64,000 nt of DNA from Sulfuritalea sp. (GTDB taxonomy: Bacteria; Pseudomonadota; Gammaproteobacteria; Burkholderiales; Rhodocyclaceae). A program made the position numbers and the translations under genes. The stretch covers positions 62,001-126,000 of the forward strand of contig JADJQA010000013.1 in assembly GCA_016712985.1 (NCBI GenBank). The letters are read 5' to 3'. Below the pieces are notes generated by a model that was not told the DNA's origin, searched no databases, and saw only the letters and a list, made by a program, of their open reading frames with translations. Every line of letters starts with the position of its first letter. Within the stretch, counting starts at the first letter, position 1. Positions 1 through 8,994 of this stretch are shown here, piece after piece.

Positions 1-192
1 CGCGTCGCGAAAAACCTGCCTCTGGTGGTCGGCAATCTGGTGCAGGATGGACTGGGCGGCGACAGCAATGCCGTGACCCTGTTCGATGCGGCAGGCGCGC
101 ACGTCCTGCCCCCAGCGGACAAGACCGAAGTGGCGCGCGGCATCGTCGCGCATGTCGCCGCCCTGATGGAGAAGCCGCGTGGCCAGCATTGA
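1..192 (+). CDS. coaBC: CoA biosynthesis bifunctional protein CoaBC, C-terminal end (partial)
   Basis: Frame 1 is open from the window edge to a TGA at 190-192 and gives the last 63 residues of a protein. The stretch VVGNLVQDGLGGDSNAVTLF is typical of the end of the phosphopantothenoylcysteine synthetase (CoaB) domain, which joins 4'-phosphopantothenate to cysteine in the cytoplasm; the CoaC decarboxylase half would lie upstream of the window. It overlaps the start of dut by 14 bases, and coaBC-dut is a common proteobacterial gene order. Only the C-terminus is visible. Confidence 0.85.
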   Translation, partial: RVAKNLPLVVGNLVQDGLGGDSNAVTLFDAAGAHVLPPADKTEVARGIVAHVAALMEKPRGQH

Positions 193-637
193 CCTGAAGA
201 TCCTCGATGCGCGTCTGCGGGACGAGCGCTATGCCCCGCGGTACGCCACGCCGGGTTCGGCTGGCATTGACTTGCGCGCCTGCATCGAAATTGCGATCAG
301 GATTCGTCCGGGCGAAACCATCATGATTCCGACCGGGATCGCCATTCATTTGTCGGCCCCCTCGCTGGCGGCAATGATCCTGCCCCGCTCCGGACTGGGT
401 CACAAGCACGGCATCGTGCTGGGCAATCTGGTCGGGCTGATTGATTCGGACTATCAGGGCGAGATCTTCGTATCCACCTGGAATCGTGGTCACGATAGCT
501 TCACGCTGAACCCGCTGGATCGCCTGGCGCAACTGGTCGTCATACCGGTGGTTCAGGTCGCATTCAATCTGGTTGATGAATTCCCCGCCAGCGAACGTGG
601 CGCTGGCGGCTTTGGCAGCACGGGCGTGGCCGGATAA
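179..637 (+). CDS. dut: dUTP diphosphatase (dUTPase)
   Basis: The 152-residue protein has the usual length of trimeric dUTPases, which hydrolyse dUTP to dUMP and PPi to keep uracil out of DNA. The conserved motifs appear in order: PGSAGIDLRA near residue 25, PRSGLGHKHG near 79, GLIDSDYQGE near 96 and the C-terminal glycine-rich RGAGGFGSTG that closes over the active site. The start is a GTG at 179 inside the end of coaBC, so the two genes are translationally coupled. A later ATG would remove the conserved N-terminal strand. Confidence 0.96.
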   Translation: MASIDLKILDARLRDERYAPRYATPGSAGIDLRACIEIAIRIRPGETIMIPTGIAIHLSAPSLAAMILPRSGLGHKHGIVLGNLVGLIDSDYQGEIFVSTWNRGHDSFTLNPLDRLAQLVVIPVVQVAFNLVDEFPASERGAGGFGSTGVAG

Positions 638-665
638 GTCACCGGCCAAACATGGGGGGAAGCAA

Positions 666-1283
666 ATGAAGAGCCTTGTCAAACCGTTGCTCGCGCTTGC
701 ACTCATCCTGCTTGCCGCGCCAACTGCCGCCGCGCCGGCCGGCGGTGAAGCTTCTCCGCGCGTGGCCGAGATCATCGCCTCGCGCTGCGCCCTGTGCCAT
801 GGCCCCGAAGGTGAAAGCGCCAGCGCGATCTATCCGCGGCTGGCGGCGCAGCATCCGGGCTACCTGAAAAAGCAGCTCAAGGATTTCCGCGATGGCCAGC
901 GCAAGAGCGACACGATGAGTGACATGGTCAAGGACTTGAAGGATGAGGATATCGCTGCGCTGGCAACGTTTTTCGCGAGCAAGAAGGCGGGCGGGCGCCA
1001 GTCCGGCGATGTCGATCTGGCGGGGGTGGGCAAGTTCATTTTTCATCGCGGCAACACCTTCTCCGGGGTATCGGCCTGCGCCTCCTGCCATGGACCCAAA
1101 GGTTTCGGTACGGAGCACTTGCCGCGCCTCGCCGGGCAGCACCCGGCCTATATCGAAACCCAGTTGAAGGAATTCAACAAGCGCGAACGCACCAACGACA
1201 ACTCGATAATGCATTCGATTGCGTCGAAGCTGACCGAACTCGAAACCAAGGCCGTGGCGGTGTATATCGGGGGACTACAGTAG
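666..1283 (+). CDS. Dihaem cytochrome c4-like protein (periplasmic)
   Basis: The 205-residue protein starts with a signal peptide (hydrophobic residues about 7-23, ending AAA) and has two CXXCH haem sites, CALCH at 41-45 and CASCH at 138-142, each in a similar half-domain ending in hydrophobic helices. This two-domain arrangement is that of cytochrome c4, a periplasmic electron carrier to terminal oxidases. Methionines near 84-87 and 182 could be the distal ligands. The ATG at 666 is chosen because a strong GGGGGGA ribosome site lies just upstream and the signal peptide begins there. Its neighbour fccAB suggests it could take electrons from sulfide oxidation (inference). Confidence 0.88.
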   Translation: MKSLVKPLLALALILLAAPTAAAPAGGEASPRVAEIIASRCALCHGPEGESASAIYPRLAAQHPGYLKKQLKDFRDGQRKSDTMSDMVKDLKDEDIAALATFFASKKAGGRQSGDVDLAGVGKFIFHRGNTFSGVSACASCHGPKGFGTEHLPRLAGQHPAYIETQLKEFNKRERTNDNSIMHSIASKLTELETKAVAVYIGGLQ

Positions 1284-1431
1284 GGTCTGAGCAAACACGC
1301 GCCGCCGTCCCGTCAGCGCCGATTCCTAGCTGCGTGCGCGGTGGGTAGCCGATGTCGGCAGGGGACAGCCTCCACGAGCTTCCGCACGGAGATGCAGCCA
1401 GCGCCGAGTCTCCCAGACACCATGGCCTGAC

Positions 1432-1464
1432 GAAAAAACAAACCCCGCCGTGGCGGGGTTTGTC
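1432..1464 (-). terminator. Rho-independent terminator of fccB
   Basis: An inverted repeat ACAAACCCCGCC / GGCGGGGTTTGT with a 1-3 base loop is followed, on the minus strand, by a run of T (AAAAAA on the plus strand at 1433-1438). It lies just beyond the fccB stop. Confidence 0.8.
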
Positions 1465-1485
1465 GTTGGACGCAAGAAGCAGCGA

Positions 1486-2803
1486 TCAGGTCGACATTTC
1501 GGTCAGGATGTTCTTCAGCCAGCTTTCGCCGTACACGTGCTCCATCTTGGTGAGCGAGAAGTCGACTGGGGAAATTGCCGTTGCGCTCGACTTGATCTTG
1601 CCATTCTCGAGCTTGAACACTTGCGCGATGCTCACCGACTCGTGATCGTTGATGGCGCTGTAGCAGACGTTGACACCTGACATTTCGATGGTCTCCTTGC
1701 CATTCATCAGGTTCACGACGTTCATGGCACAAATCTTGGCCTGTGAGTTGGCCGAATAGGCAGACTTCGGCATCGGGGGGCCGTCGGAGGGCAGTGCCGT
1801 GGCGTCGCCGATGACGTGGATACCCTTGTGCCTTGTCGATTCGAAAGTGACCGCATCGACCTGGACACCATTTCTTGTCGTCGCCCACCAGTCCTGCCTT
1901 GACGGCGATGTCGCCGGCGCGCTGGGATGGGATCAGGTTGATTACGTCACCCTTGAAATCCTCGATGCCTTCGACGCTGACGAGCATGGCGCCGGTGTCG
2001 GCCTTGGTGATTTTCTTGCCGCCAACGTACTGCAGATTGTCTTTGTAATAGGTGCTCCAGGCCTTGGTGAACAGTGGCTTCTTGGAGACCACGTCGGGGT
2101 TGGCATCGATCAGGATCACCTTGGACTTCGGCTTGTGCTTCTTGAGGTAATGGGCGATCAGGCAGGAACGCTCGTAGGGTCCGGGCGGACAGCGGTAGGG
2201 CGTGAGCGGCATGCTGATGATTACGGTGCCGCCATCCTTCATTGATTGCAACTGATTGCGCAGCAGCGTCGATTGCGCGCCGGCCTTCCAGGCGTGAGGG
2301 AAGATTTCCGCCGTCCTGGCGTCGTAACCTTCGATTTCCTCGGTACGGAAGTCGATGCCGGGGGAGACGATCAGACGGTCGTACGCCAGTGTGCCCTCGG
2401 TGGTCACCACTTTCTTGCCGGCCGGGTCGATGGCGGTGACTTCCGCATACACCATCTTGACGCCGTGATTCGCCGCGAGCTTGTCGTAGCCTATGGTCAG
2501 GCTCTTCATGTCGTTGGTGATGCCGGTGATGTAGAAGTTGCTGAACGGGCAGGAAACGAACTGCCGGTTTTTTTCGATCATCACCACTTCGATCGAACTG
2601 TCGTGCATGCGCACGTATTTGGCGGCGATCGCGCCGCCAAAGCCGCCGCCGACGACCACGACGCGGCGCGCGCTGCCCTTGGGCATCATGTCGGCGGCGG
2701 AGCCGGCGGCAACGCCCGGAGCGCCTTGCGTTGCACAGCCCGCGAGGGCCAGGCCGGACGCGCTGCCGACCAGCTTGATGAAGTTTCTGCGATCCAATGT
2801 CAT
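1486..2803 (-). CDS. fccB: Flavocytochrome c sulfide dehydrogenase, FAD subunit FccB (one frameshift)
   Basis: About 438 residues once a single-base insertion is corrected. The N-terminus carries a twin-arginine signal (DRRNFIKL, residues 4-11), then a dinucleotide-binding motif VVGGGFGG near 51-57. Cys85 in FVSCPFSN is at the position where FAD is covalently held in FccB. Cys205 (TPYRCPP) and Cys313 (KWCP) match the redox-active cysteine pair of the sulfide dehydrogenase family, which oxidises sulfide to sulfur in the periplasm and passes electrons to FccA. Immediately after Cys313-Pro the frame shifts: one extra base at about 1860-1864. The true C-terminus then reads on in the next frame to a TGA at 1486. 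A LAGC lipobox-like sequence follows the Tat motif. It is downstream of fccA in one transcript. Confidence 0.85.
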
Positions 2804-2816
2804 GTTGTGTTCTCCC

Positions 2817-3395
2817 TTATTTGACGCTGGCGTAGAAATGCAGCAAGGCTTCCAGATCCTGCTTGGAGAGCGGCTTTACCTTTTCGGCCATCTTCTCCGG
2901 CATCTTGCGCGCGCCGGACTGGTACAAGTCCATCTGCATCTGCAGATAGGTCAGCCACTGGCTGGCCATCACCGGGGTGTCGTCCTTGCCTTCCTTGCCA
3001 TCCTCCAGATGGCAGCGCGAGCAGTTGGCTTCCTGAAGTTCGGCGCCTCTCTTCACCTTGGCGGCGTCAACCAACTGTGTGGTGGGGTGGAACTTCTGCT
3101 TGGAGAAGAATTCCGCCATCGCCTCGAATTCGGCGTCGGTGTAACCCTTGGCCAGGCGACCCATGACGGTGGAGGGGCGTTCGCCGCTCTTGAATTTCTT
3201 CATGGCGTCGACGATGGCCGTCTTCGACTGGCTGGCCAGGCTCGGCATCGTCAGACCGGCGCTGCCGCCGTTGGTGCCATGACAGCCGGCGCAGGCATGG
3301 GACAGCATCGCCGGCGAGGGCGGCGCGGCTTGCGCCGTCGCGGACACAGCCAGGACGCCGGCGGCCAAAGCCCATCCACTCCACTTCATCGTCAT
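2817..3395 (-). CDS. fccA: Dihaem cytochrome c subunit of sulfide dehydrogenase, FccA
   Basis: The 192-residue protein has a signal peptide (cleavage after AQA, about residue 23) and two haem c sites, CAGCH at 35-39 and CSRCH at 125-129, in two similar c4-type domains. Lying 13 bases upstream of fccB on the same strand, it is the expected haem subunit, accepting electrons from the FAD of FccB and handing them to soluble cytochromes. A GGAG ribosome site sits 6 bases before the first ATG (an ATG two codons later is possible). A stand-alone c4 is the alternative, but the gene pair favours FccA. Confidence 0.85.
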   Translation of the reverse strand: MTMKWSGWALAAGVLAVSATAQAAPPSPAMLSHACAGCHGTNGGSAGLTMPSLASQSKTAIVDAMKKFKSGERPSTVMGRLAKGYTDAEFEAMAEFFSKQKFHPTTQLVDAAKVKRGAELQEANCSRCHLEDGKEGKDDTPVMASQWLTYLQMQMDLYQSGARKMPEKMAEKVKPLSKQDLEALLHFYASVK

Positions 3396-3515
3396 TCTTG
3401 TCTCCTCATGGTATTGATGAAATTACGGCTCACGAAACCAAAGCATAGCGGCGGCTTGGTGCAGTCGCGCCTGCAAGAGCAGGCGCTAAGTCGAGACCAT
3501 TGCCCGTTCGCCGTC

Positions 3516-4418
3516 CTACTGCTTTTGTACGTCGATGTAGCTCTTCACGCCCGGGTTGGGCTTGTCCAGACCGAACTGGTAGCCCAGCGAAACATAGTGG
3601 AAGCGGGCGTTGGTGTAGTCCTCGTGAATCGCGAAGCCGAAGTTATACACCTTGTCCGCGGTAATGGCATGGTCACCCTTGACGCCACCGGCCAGAGTAC
3701 GCTCGAAAGTCACTATCCACTTGTTGCCTTCCTTCTTGCCTTCCGCCTTGAGCAGAGCCTTGCCGCCTTCCATGTGACGGGCTTCGGCGACGTGACCGTC
3801 GACCGGCGTCTTTTCGCCACTGCGGTACTGGATCAGGTCCATGAATTTGCCGGAGGCCAGGTCGCCATTCTTGATGTACTTGGTCTTCTTGTCGTCCTTG
3901 GCATCCTTCATGCTGCGCAGATCGTTGTGGCAAGTTGCCCAGCAGCCGTTGAGTTCCGCGCCGTCGACCGTGCCGCCGCCATCGAACATCATGGTCAGCT
4001 TGACCTCGTTCTTCGCGTCGAGCTTCTTCGTCCCGGTCTTTGGGGGTACCCACTCGAAGCGGAAGTAGATCTTGCTGCCATCATGCGCTGCCTGGAACAT
4101 CACCGGGATTGCCCCCACCTTTCCGGCCGGCGGCGTCGGCTCAAGGACGGTCTTGGAACTGCCGACGGGCTTACCGGCAACGATCTTGTCGCCGATCTCC
4201 TGCGCATCGCCTTCGTGGCACTTGGCGCAACTGCGCTTCTTGTCCACGATGTCCGGCACAGCCGAGTGATCGGGCTTGTTCATGACCCATTCGAGGGAAG
4301 ACTGGCCAGGATAGAACAGGGTCATCTTGCGCTGGGGAACCTTGCTCCAGTCCGGAGCCGCGAGCGCCGCGCCGGCGAACATCGCGCCTGCCGCAATAGC
4401 CAATGCAATCTTTTTCAT
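3516..4418 (-). CDS. Periplasmic c-type cytochrome with ethylbenzene-dehydrogenase-type haem-binding domain
   Basis: A 300-residue secreted protein (signal peptide 1-20, AALA). Residues 64-68 are a normal CXXCH site (CAKCH). The remaining part, about 100-300, resembles the EB_dh/cytochrome c-552 haem domain found in gamma subunits of ethylbenzene, DMS and chlorate dehydrogenases and in NapC-associated cytochromes. It contains C159-W-A-T-C163-H, a CX3CH spacing. The gene follows a NapC/NirT tetrahaem cytochrome with a 59-base gap, so the pair probably moves electrons between the quinone pool and a periplasmic partner. No molybdoenzyme catalytic subunit is adjacent, so the terminal acceptor or donor is unknown. 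Confidence 0.75.
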   Translation of the reverse strand: MKKIALAIAAGAMFAGAALAAPDWSKVPQRKMTLFYPGQSSLEWVMNKPDHSAVPDIVDKKRSCAKCHEGDAQEIGDKIVAGKPVGSSKTVLEPTPPAGKVGAIPVMFQAAHDGSKIYFRFEWVPPKTGTKKLDAKNEVKLTMMFDGGGTVDGAELNGCWATCHNDLRSMKDAKDDKKTKYIKNGDLASGKFMDLIQYRSGEKTPVDGHVAEARHMEGGKALLKAEGKKEGNKWIVTFERTLAGGVKGDHAITADKVYNFGFAIHEDYTNARFHYVSLGYQFGLDKPNPGVKSYIDVQKQ

Positions 4419-4477
4419 CGTTTCCGTCCTCTCTCAACAAGCAAAAAATGTCGGTGAAGCAAGCCGCAGGAATCCTG

Positions 4478-5116
4478 TCAGCTTTCCTTCTTCGCTGCCT
4501 TGGCCGCTTCTTCCTGCTCCAACAAGTGATGCACCGGCTTGTGGGCGATACCCTTGTGGCAGTCGATGCAGGTCTTGCCATCCTCGAGCGCACCCTCGTG
4601 CTTGACCACTGAGCGGTCTTTCTGCTTTTCCGGATCCATGGTCTCGAAATGGTGGCAGTTGCGGCATTCCTTGGAATCGGACGCCTTCATTTTCTCCCAG
4701 ACGCGCTTTGCCATCTCCAGGCGATGGGCCTCGAATTTCTCCGGTGTATCGATTGTGCCCCGCAGGTGGCCGATGACATCGCGCGCAGCCAGCACCTTCA
4801 TGGTCAGCTTGCGTCCGTAGTCAATAGGATTCTTGCTGCTGGCAACGTGGCAGTCGGCGCAGGAAGCCGTGGGGCCGGAGCGGTTCTTGTAGTGCACCGT
4901 TTTTTTCAGTTCCTCGGCAAGAATACCCATCTCGTGGCAGGACAGGCAAAACTCGGTGCGGTTGGTATATTCCATGCCGGTGTTGAGGCCACCCCAGATG
5001 ACGACTCGACCCAGGACACCGATGACGATCATTCGCAGAATCGAGCATTGCGGCGGCCTGCGAAGAAAACTGAAAAATCCGGGTTTGCCCTCGGGCTTCG
5101 GTGTTTCGTCTGCCAT
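4478..5116 (-). CDS. NapC/NirT-type membrane-anchored tetrahaem cytochrome c
   Basis: 212 residues with one N-terminal membrane segment (about 28-45) followed by four CXXCH sites: 57-61 (CLSCH), 86-90 (CADCH), 151-155 (CRNCH) and 183-187 (CIDCH). This is the NapC/NirT quinol dehydrogenase layout, which takes electrons from menaquinol or ubiquinol into the periplasm. FCLSCHEM after the membrane helix is characteristic. Length is close to NapC (about 200). It is the first gene of a two-gene unit with the EB_dh-type cytochrome. No napA or nirS is nearby, so a NapC name would be too specific. Confidence 0.88.
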   Translation of the reverse strand: MADETPKPEGKPGFFSFLRRPPQCSILRMIVIGVLGRVVIWGGLNTGMEYTNRTEFCLSCHEMGILAEELKKTVHYKNRSGPTASCADCHVASSKNPIDYGRKLTMKVLAARDVIGHLRGTIDTPEKFEAHRLEMAKRVWEKMKASDSKECRNCHHFETMDPEKQKDRSVVKHEGALEDGKTCIDCHKGIAHKPVHHLLEQEEAAKAAKKES

Positions 5117-5383
5117 TGTTCAAATCCAAATGGTTCGTCGGCCGCGCGTGGCACAGCGTTTGATTTTGAGTCAATGGAAATGGCCAAGCGCACGCAGCAT
5201 ACACCTATAGGTGCTGGTACTTCGCCGATCTCCCCCAACGCAACTTTATATAAACGTCACTGTTGTGCGAGGGGGATTATTGCAGGGCTGTCCAGACCGG
5301 TAAACGAATTTATTGTGATCTGCGGATCAAGAGGACTTCTATCAGTGACGACTAATGCAGTCGCCACCGAATGCCGGCTATGT

Positions 5384-6988
5384 CTACTCCATGGCCTCGT
5401 ACAGCGGCAATGTGAGGAACTCGGGATAGGTGTCGGCCAACGACATCTCCTCGAAGATCTTTGCCGCCTGGTCGTAGGTTTCGGTCTTCTCGCCCTGGGC
5501 GGTGACGGTGGCCTTCACCTTGGCCAGTTCCTCGGGGATGATGCCGCGCACCATGTCGGCGGCGACCTTGCGGCCGTCATCCAGCTTGCCCTTGGGCGAA
5601 ACCACCCACTGCCACACTTGCGAGCGGCTGATCTCCGCCGTGGCGGCATCTTCCATCAGGTTGTGGATCGGCACGCAGCCGTTGCCGGCCAGCCAACTCC
5701 CGAGGTAATGGATGCCGACATTGATGTTGTTGCGCACGCCGGCTTCGGTGATGGGTTGCTCGGGCTGGAAGTTGAGCCAGTCCTTGGGACCGAAGTTTTC
5801 GTCGCGCTGCTTTTCCCACTGGTTGGGACGATCGCCGAGCACCTTCCTGAATTCCTCGGCGGCGATCGGCACCAGTCCCGGATGGGCTACCCAGCCGCCG
5901 TCGAAGCCGTCATTGGCATCGCGGGTCTTGTCGTGGCGAATGCCGGCCAGCGCCTTCTCGTTGGCCACCGGGTCGTTCTTGATCGGGATCAGGGCGCTCA
6001 TGCCGCCCATGGCCGGCGCGCCGCGCTTGTGGCAGGCTTTGACCAGCGCCAGCGCATAGCTGCGCATGAAGGGCACTTCCATGGTGATGGCGCCGCGATT
6101 GGCGAGGCAGAAATCCTTGTTGCGCTTGAATTTCTTGATGCAGGAGAAGATGTAGTCCCAGCGTCCAGCATTGAGCCCGGCGCTGTGCTCGCGCAGTTCA
6201 AACAGGATTTCTTCGAGCTCGAAGGTGGCCAGTATCGTTTCGATCAGGACCGTGGCCTTGATCGTGCCCTGCGGCAGGCCGATTTCGTTTTGCGCCATGA
6301 TGAAGATGTCGTTCCACAGTCGCGCTTCGAGGTGACTCTCCATCTTCGGCAGATAAAAGTACGGGCCGGCGCCGCGGGCGAGTTGCTCCTTGGCGTTGTG
6401 GAAGAGAAACAGGGCAAAATCGAAGACACCGCCGGACACGCGCTGACCATCGATCAGCACGTGCTTCTCGTCCAGATGCCAGCCGCGTGGACGCACCTGC
6501 AATGTGGCGACCTTGTCGTTGAGCTTGTATTCCTTGCCGGCTTCGTTCTTGAAACTGATCTGGCGGCGGATAGCCTTGTACAGGTTGATCTGGCCCTGAA
6601 TCAGGTTGTCCCACTTTGGGCTGTTGGAATCCTCGAAGTCGCTCATGTAGCTGTCCGCCCCGGAGTTGTAGGCGTTGATCACCATCTTGGCTTCGACGGG
6701 GCCGGTGATTTCGGTGTGGCGACGTTCGAGGGCCTTGGGCAGGGGCGCGATCTTCCAGTCGCCTTCGCGGATGCGCTTTGTTTCGGGCAGGAAATCCGGC
6801 ATCTCGCCAGCGTCGATGCGCGCCTGGCGAGCGACACGGGCCTTGAGCAATTCCTGGCGGCGCGGCTCGAAGGCGCGGTGAAGTTTGGCCACCAGCGCCA
6901 AGGCTTCTGGCGTCAGGATCTGGGCATATTCGGCAGTGTTTTGGGAACCACGGGGGGCGTTGATCTGGATACCGGCGGGCAGGTTCAT
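5384..6988 (-). CDS. aceB: Malate synthase A
   Basis: 534 residues, the length of malate synthase A, which condenses glyoxylate with acetyl-CoA to malate. The family signature is seen as GLNAGRWDYIFS near residue 275, with a RGWHLDEKH motif upstream and, near residue 445, the stretch NLMEDAATAEISRSQVW that contains the catalytic acidic residue region. It completes the glyoxylate shunt with aceA 2 kb away. A LysR-type regulator is divergent from it with a 102-base shared intergenic region, so that regulator is the obvious candidate to control it (inference). Confidence 0.96.
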   Translation of the reverse strand: MNLPAGIQINAPRGSQNTAEYAQILTPEALALVAKLHRAFEPRRQELLKARVARQARIDAGEMPDFLPETKRIREGDWKIAPLPKALERRHTEITGPVEAKMVINAYNSGADSYMSDFEDSNSPKWDNLIQGQINLYKAIRRQISFKNEAGKEYKLNDKVATLQVRPRGWHLDEKHVLIDGQRVSGGVFDFALFLFHNAKEQLARGAGPYFYLPKMESHLEARLWNDIFIMAQNEIGLPQGTIKATVLIETILATFELEEILFELREHSAGLNAGRWDYIFSCIKKFKRNKDFCLANRGAITMEVPFMRSYALALVKACHKRGAPAMGGMSALIPIKNDPVANEKALAGIRHDKTRDANDGFDGGWVAHPGLVPIAAEEFRKVLGDRPNQWEKQRDENFGPKDWLNFQPEQPITEAGVRNNINVGIHYLGSWLAGNGCVPIHNLMEDAATAEISRSQVWQWVVSPKGKLDDGRKVAADMVRGIIPEELAKVKATVTAQGEKTETYDQAAKIFEEMSLADTYPEFLTLPLYEAME

Positions 6989-7090
6989 TGGGGGCTCCTT
7001 GGGAGTGAGTGTGATGTTCGAATTCTATTCTTGCCTGTTTCGGCAGAGAAGCTATGATTTGATCAATTTATTGTTGACTAATGGTATCGA
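6989..7090. promoter_or_regulatory. Shared promoter region between aceB and the divergent LysR regulator
   Basis: A 102-base AT-richer spacer between two divergent starts. It includes the stretch TTTGATCAATTTATTG at about 7056-7071, with a TGATCA core. Divergent layout is the usual arrangement for LysR targets. No binding site can be proved from one copy. Confidence 0.4.
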
Positions 7091-7995
7091 ATGGACCAGT
7101 TCAAGCAGATTTCTGCGTTTGTCGGCGTCGCAAGCCGGGGCAGCATGTCGGCTACGGCCCGCGCCGAGGGCGTCACCCCAGCCATCATCGGCCGGCGGCT
7201 TGATGCGCTGGAAGAGCGTCTCGGCGTCAAGCTGCTGTTGCGCACCACGCGGCGGATTTCGCTGACTTTTGAGGGGGCCGCGTTCCTGGAGGATTGTCAG
7301 CGCATCCTGCGTGAACTGGCGGATGCGGAAGGGGCGGTGAGTCTGGGCGGCATTCGTCCCGGCGGACACTTGAAGATTTCTGCACCCGCGGGTTTCGGCC
7401 GGCGTCATGTGGCGCCCTTGCTGATGCGCTTCATCGAAGAAAATCCGGACGTGACAGCGCGGCTTGACCTGTCCGATCGCGTCGTCGACCTGGTCGACGA
7501 GAACGTGGATTGCGCCATACGCATTGGTGATCTGGCGGACTCGAGCCTGATCAGCATCCGGTTGGGCGAAATGCAGCGGGTGATCGTCGCCAGCCCGGAC
7601 TACGTTGCGAAGTTTGGCGTACCGTCGGCGCCGACTTCCTGGGCGAGCACAACTGCCTGTCGCTGGGGGCAGCAACGTGGCTGGACCTTCGTCTGGAGGG
7701 TGAGGTGCGCGTGGTCAAGGTCGGTGGCCGTCTTGAGTGCAACGATGGCGCGGTGTTGCACGACTGGGCGTTGGCCGGCAAGGGTCTGGCCTGGCGTTCG
7801 CTGTGGGAAGTTGGGGCGGATATCGCGGTGGGGCGGTTGCTGACGGTGCTGGATGATTTTTCGGCGCCGCCAGTGGGGATTCATGCCGTGGTACCGCAAC
7901 GCCGGCATCTGCCGCTTAGGGTCAGGCTGTTCATTGATTTGCTCAAATCGACCTGGCGCGATCCGGCGTATTGGGCGGCATCGGCAGGGGTCTGA
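7091..7995 (+). CDS. LysR-family transcriptional regulator (one frameshift)
   Basis: About 301 residues after correction. The N-terminus (1-60) is the LysR winged helix-turn-helix (MDQFKQISAFVGVA... RRLDALEERLGVKLL), followed by the substrate-binding domain with the ARLDLSDRVVDL and DCAIRIG segments typical of the subgroup with aldehyde or amino-acid-type targets. The frame changes at about 7628-7633; from there the correct reading continues ADFLGEHNCL and runs on to RDPAYW and a stop at 7993-7995. It is divergent from aceB and may regulate it. The effector is not predictable. The frameshift is probably a sequencing error, as in other genes here. Confidence 0.82.
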
Positions 7996-8022
7996 TTTTC
8001 AGCCGGGAGAGACGACGGTGTA

Positions 8023-8847
8023 TCAACGCAAAGCCTGCGCCAGAAATCCGTCCAGCTTCCGGACCCAGTCATCGCGGTCAAAGACAAAGCCATCATTGTG
8101 ACCGCCCTGGATCTCGAGAAACTGCTTGGGCGGGCGCGCCGCCTCGAACAGCCGCCGGCCATGGGCGAAGGGAATGCTGTCGTCGTTGCGGCTGTGTATC
8201 ACCAATACCGGGCAAGTGATTTGTGATAGCCGCGTCAGGGTGTCGTAGTGAATGCGGGCGAGCAGGCGTATCGGTAGCAGGGGATACAGATCCGCTCCCA
8301 GGTCGGGGACGGAAGTGAAGGTCGAGGCCAGCACCAGCGCGCCTGGACGAGTGGCTGTAGCCAGTTGTGCCGCGACGCCACCGCCCAGCGATTCGCCAAA
8401 TAGCACGATACGGTCGGCAGGGAATCCGAGGTCTTGGGTTGCATGGCGCCAGGCGGCTGATGCGTCCAGATACGTGCCGGCTTCCGATTGACTCCCGCTG
8501 CTGAGACCGTAACCACGGTAATCAAGCATCAGGGTGGCGAATCCCAGATCATGGAACATGCGAAGATAGTCGAGGCGGTGACTGATGTTCCCGGCGTTGC
8601 CATGGAAGAAGATGATCAGGCCTCGATTCCCTGGTTTCGTACCGGCGGGGACAAGCCAGCCGTCGAGGGTTTCGCCGTCGCCAGTGGCCAGTTCCAATGG
8701 AACGAATGGCAGGCCGATACTCGTCGGGCTGGTTCTGAAGCCGCGATCGATGTGGGGCAGGAACACCAAGGAGGATTGCCTGAAATAGATCAGGGCCGCC
8801 AGGCCGAGATAGACCAGGAGAATAATCTTGAGTGCCGACCACAGCAT
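8023..8847 (-). CDS. Alpha/beta hydrolase, membrane-anchored (BEM46-like)
   Basis: About 274 residues from the ATG at 8847, chosen because AAAGG lies about 8 bases upstream; ATGs at 8862 and 8880 are alternatives. Residues 3-22 form one N-terminal hydrophobic helix. The hydrolase fold shows the oxyanion motif FFHGNAGN, the nucleophile elbow GESLGGG and the acid/His pair in IHSRNDDSIPFAHG and QGGHNDGF. This arrangement resembles the BEM46/serine aminopeptidase S33 family of inner-membrane or periplasm-facing hydrolases. Substrate unknown. It converges with the lysR gene and shares a terminator region with aceA behind it. Confidence 0.82.
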   Translation of the reverse strand: MLWSALKIILLVYLGLAALIYFRQSSLVFLPHIDRGFRTSPTSIGLPFVPLELATGDGETLDGWLVPAGTKPGNRGLIIFFHGNAGNISHRLDYLRMFHDLGFATLMLDYRGYGLSSGSQSEAGTYLDASAAWRHATQDLGFPADRIVLFGESLGGGVAAQLATATRPGALVLASTFTSVPDLGADLYPLLPIRLLARIHYDTLTRLSQITCPVLVIHSRNDDSIPFAHGRRLFEAARPPKQFLEIQGGHNDGFVFDRDDWVRKLDGFLAQALR

Positions 8848-8937
8848 GAACGAACCTTTCATGGATAGTCGAGTGCTCATCAATGACACGGCGCAACAGA
8901 CAGGTTTGCGGGCTGATCCCCTCAAGCTACCTTAAGC

Positions 8938-8975
8938 AAAAAAGCCGCACCGGGTTTCCGATGCGGCTTTCTTCG
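8938..8975. terminator. Hairpin terminator downstream of aceA
   Basis: AAGCCGCACCGG and CCGATGCGGCTT form a 12-base stem (one mismatch) with a short loop, flanked by A-rich and T-rich ends, so it could act in both directions. It lies just after the aceA stop on the minus strand. Confidence 0.75.
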
Positions 8976-8994
8976 GGCCCTTGCCGGTTGCTGC

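Noticed and set aside
2538..4457. Long open frame of 639 codons on the plus strand
   Set aside because: It runs opposite to fccA, fccB and the haem protein, which have clear CXXCH motifs and signal peptides. An antisense shadow of GC-rich genes.
5316..5329. TGATC-TGCG-GATCA palindrome resembling an FNR or CRP site
   Set aside because: It matches neither consensus in half-site spacing and sequence, and lies about 200 bases from the nearest start; chance is likely.
4649..7057. Open frame of 802 codons on the plus strand
   Set aside because: Antisense shadow of the NapC-like and malate synthase genes; no domain is recognisable.
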